NCBI GenBank assembly: GCA_017964345.1
Contig: JAGCSD010000109.1
Coordinates: 1-7,582 of the forward strand
Direction: 5' to 3'
DNA from: Clostridia bacterium
GTDB taxonomy: Bacteria > Bacillota > Clostridia > Christensenellales > QALW01
DNA length: 7,582 bases
Shown: positions 6,402 through 7,582 of the stretch, piece by piece
Layout of the letters: each line of letters begins with the position of its first letter
Position numbering within the stretch: the first letter of the stretch is position 1
Program-made: the position numbers and the translations under genes
Notes under the pieces: model-generated
What the model was told of the DNA's origin: nothing
Database searches by the model: none
Seen by the model: only the letters and a program-made list of their open reading frames with translations

Positions 6402-6409
6402 GTATTGTA
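6395..6409. repeat. Perfect 7-bp inverted repeat over the -10 region
   Basis: TACAATA (6395-6401), one central G, TATTGTA (6403-6409). It overlaps the proposed -10 element and the expected transcription start, a position suited to an operator. It has no T run and too small a loop for a terminator. Confidence 0.5.
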
Positions 6410-6444
6410 CCAAGGATAGCGAAATTGAAAAAAGGAGGAGCCTT

Positions 6445-7116
6445 ATGTCTTTTTATTCATACAGAAACACCGAAAGCAGTGTTTGCCCCGGACGCATCGG
6501 CGGCGAAGGCGCGAGCGGTCTGACCGAGCGTGTGTGCGTGCAGGTCAAGAAAATCTATGATTCCTGTATGCAGCAGGAACAACTGGACAACATGAACGTC
6601 CGTCTGACCGACATCTGCCCCGGCAATACGAAATTCGAAGCGCCGGTGACATTCGTCAGCTGCCGTTCCACCGCCACCCGCGGACGCATCCGCGATCTTT
6701 CCATCGACCGCATCTGCGATCGCCCGAACTTTGCCCGCGTGCGCTGCAAAGTGGACATTCCCGTGGAGATCCTCTTTGAGGACAACTGCGGCAAGGAGGG
6801 AAGCGGCAGAGGCGTCATCACCGTCGCCAAGGACGTGGTGCTGTTCGTGCCCGACGAATCCATCATTCCCTTTGAGATCGACAATATCGTCAGCGCCATT
6901 TGCGTGATGGGATGCTACTTAGGTGAAAATACGTTCTCGCTGACCGCCTGCGTCACCGTTATTTTGAAGGTGGTCGCCGACGTCGAACTCCTGATCCCCG
7001 CCTACGGCTTCTGCAAGATACCGCCCTGCGAAGAGTTCGCCAGCGAGGTCTGCGACGAATTTTTCAACCTGCCGATCTTCCCGCCCGCGATGGGCGATAT
7101 GTGCTGCAACACCTGA
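6445..7116 (+). CDS. Cysteine-rich protein, candidate spore coat component
   Basis: The 223-residue product carries 16 cysteines (C14, 31, 41, 58, 73, 91, 101, 115, 153, 157, 169, 190, 195, 203, 220, 221), about 7 percent, ending in a CC pair. There is no signal peptide and no HxH or CxxC pair typical of a zinc ribbon. The middle (100-190) alternates hydrophobic residues in a beta-strand style, with a VCVQVKKIYDSC start (30-41) and an IPPCEEF tail (192-198). From memory this resembles uncharacterised cysteine-rich proteins of spore-forming Clostridia with a VKKIYDSC-like start. I cannot name a family. Evenly spread cysteines suggest disulfide cross-linking, as in spore coat proteins. An AAAGGAGG site lies six bases before the ATG, and the promoter looks sporulation-type. 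A metal-binding storage protein is an alternative. Confidence 0.8.
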   Translation: MSFYSYRNTESSVCPGRIGGEGASGLTERVCVQVKKIYDSCMQQEQLDNMNVRLTDICPGNTKFEAPVTFVSCRSTATRGRIRDLSIDRICDRPNFARVRCKVDIPVEILFEDNCGKEGSGRGVITVAKDVVLFVPDESIIPFEIDNIVSAICVMGCYLGENTFSLTACVTVILKVVADVELLIPAYGFCKIPPCEEFASEVCDEFFNLPIFPPAMGDMCCNT

Positions 7117-7127
7117 AAAAGCAGTCG

Positions 7128-7175
7128 AAAAGCACCGGTGCGATCCCCGTAAAAAGGGACGGCGCCGGTGCTTTT
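7128..7175 (+). terminator. First terminator after the cysteine-rich gene
   Basis: AAAAGCACCGG (7128-7138) pairs with CCGGTGCTTTT (7165-7175), 11 bp. The stem extends inward through a G-T pair, two GC pairs, a bulge and TCCC/GGGA. The T stretch is short because it is part of the stem. Confidence 0.75.
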
Positions 7176-7190
7176 GCATCCCGAAAACCG

Positions 7191-7229
7191 GAACGCACAG
7201 CCGTTTGACTGTGCGTTCTTTCGTTTTTT
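7191..7229 (+). terminator. Second, stronger terminator, probably bidirectional
   Basis: GAACGCACAG (7191-7200) pairs perfectly with CTGTGCGTTC (7209-7218) around an eight-base loop. It is followed by TTTCGTTTTTT to 7229. On the minus strand the hairpin is followed by CGGTTTTCGG, so it may also end the zinc-ribbon gene that converges from the right. The rest of 7230-7273 shows no feature. Confidence 0.85.
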
Positions 7230-7273
7230 CAAAAGATTTTGAGCGGTCCTCTATACCTTTTTTCGTGGAGAGA

Positions 7274-7582
7274 TCAGATAATCAGGCAAATGAGCGACAG
7301 GACGAGAAACGCGCCGGCAAAGCCCAGCACAACGGGAAGGATCCGGTTGCGGGGGATCGGCGGCGCAGGTGTGCTCCGCCCGGCGAGCGGACGCCCGCAG
7401 GCATAGCAGAACACCGCGTCCTCGGCGTTGTCCGCGCCGCAGACGCAGGCGTTCAGCTTGCGCAGTTTCCTGCCGCAGTTGACGCAGTATTTCGCATTTG
7501 CTTCATTTTCAAAGCCGCAAACATGACAGCGGCTCGGATGGCATTTTTCGCAAAACCCCTGTGTTTCGGGGTACGCGTGGCC
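7274..7582 (-). CDS. Zinc-ribbon membrane protein, 5' end outside the window
   Basis: The minus strand is open from the window edge to a TGA at 7276-7274, giving 102 residues with no in-frame ATG, so the start lies beyond 7582. Cysteine pairs appear in order: FCEKC (10-14), RCHVCG (18-23), YCVNCG (32-37), ACVCG (45-49) and FCYACG (58-63). These make at least two zinc ribbons of the zinc_ribbon_2/DZANK type. A proline-rich linker (70-79) leads to one hydrophobic segment at 81-102 that ends at the C terminus, so the ribbons should face the cytoplasm with a C-terminal anchor. No enzymatic domain is visible. Such proteins are common in Clostridia but have no clear function. Coding is supported by the repeated CxxC spacing in one frame. 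Confidence 0.8.
   Translation of the reverse strand, partial: GHAYPETQGFCEKCHPSRCHVCGFENEANAKYCVNCGRKLRKLNACVCGADNAEDAVFCYACGRPLAGRSTPAPPIPRNRILPVVLGFAGAFLVLSLICLII

Noticed and set aside
1..7582. CRISPR array, tRNA/rRNA, insertion sequence, phage or defence module
   Set aside because: No spaced direct repeats, cloverleaf-like segments, transposase motifs or terminal repeats were seen. The genes are mostly housekeeping types with similar base composition.

Overview
The window looks like chromosomal DNA from a spore-forming, moderately GC-rich member of the Firmicutes, probably Clostridia of the Oscillospiraceae/Ruminococcaceae type. The reasons are strong AGGAGG ribosome binding sites, compact sigma-A promoters, short GC hairpin plus T-run terminators, a ComF protein, and an rdgB-yfcE pair like that of Bacillus/Clostridia. 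A leaderless cell-wall amidase and a cysteine-rich protein also sit behind promoters that resemble those of the mother-cell sporulation sigma factors. The lineage is inferred from gene types and style, not from a search.

Layout. A terminator of an upstream gene (1-25) is followed by a sigma-A promoter and a two-gene plus-strand operon: yfbR-type 5'-deoxynucleotidase (81-662) and a TIM-barrel sugar isomerase/epimerase-like protein (659-1441), ending in a hairpin terminator. On the minus strand lies rdgB (2056-2688, TTG start) followed by a YfcE-type phosphodiesterase (1589-2059), overlapping by ATGA. Divergent from rdgB is comF (2780-3487, plus). The two promoters share one small segment and their -10 boxes form a palindrome. 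A hairpin at 3491-3518 separates comF from a convergent minus-strand operon: a flavin-reductase-like gene (4757-5245) followed by dinB, a Y-family polymerase (3564-4757), joined by a stop-start overlap. Divergent from that operon is a plus-strand pair, an Amidase_3 enzyme with two SH3b repeats (5377-6366) and a 223-residue protein with 16 cysteines (6445-7116). Two tandem terminators follow. The window ends in the 3' part of a minus-strand gene for a zinc-ribbon protein with a C-terminal membrane helix (7274-7582). Its start lies outside.

How the genes fit together. The first two thirds are housekeeping. YfbR removes phosphate from dNMPs, RdgB hydrolyses ITP/XTP/dITP, ComF carries a PRPP-binding phosphoribosyltransferase fold, and DinB copies damaged templates, so nucleotide quality and DNA damage are a loose common theme rather than a proven pathway. 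The last third looks like a small late-sporulation unit. Both genes have CAC-N17-CATANNNTA upstream, as expected for sigma-K (the second also fits sigma-E). The amidase has no signal peptide, as known for mother-cell lytic amidases such as CwlC, and the cysteine-rich protein has the composition of spore coat proteins. I see no CRISPR, insertion sequence, phage module, tRNA or rRNA. The most novel-looking content is the amidase/cysteine-rich pair and the interlocked rdgB/comF promoters.
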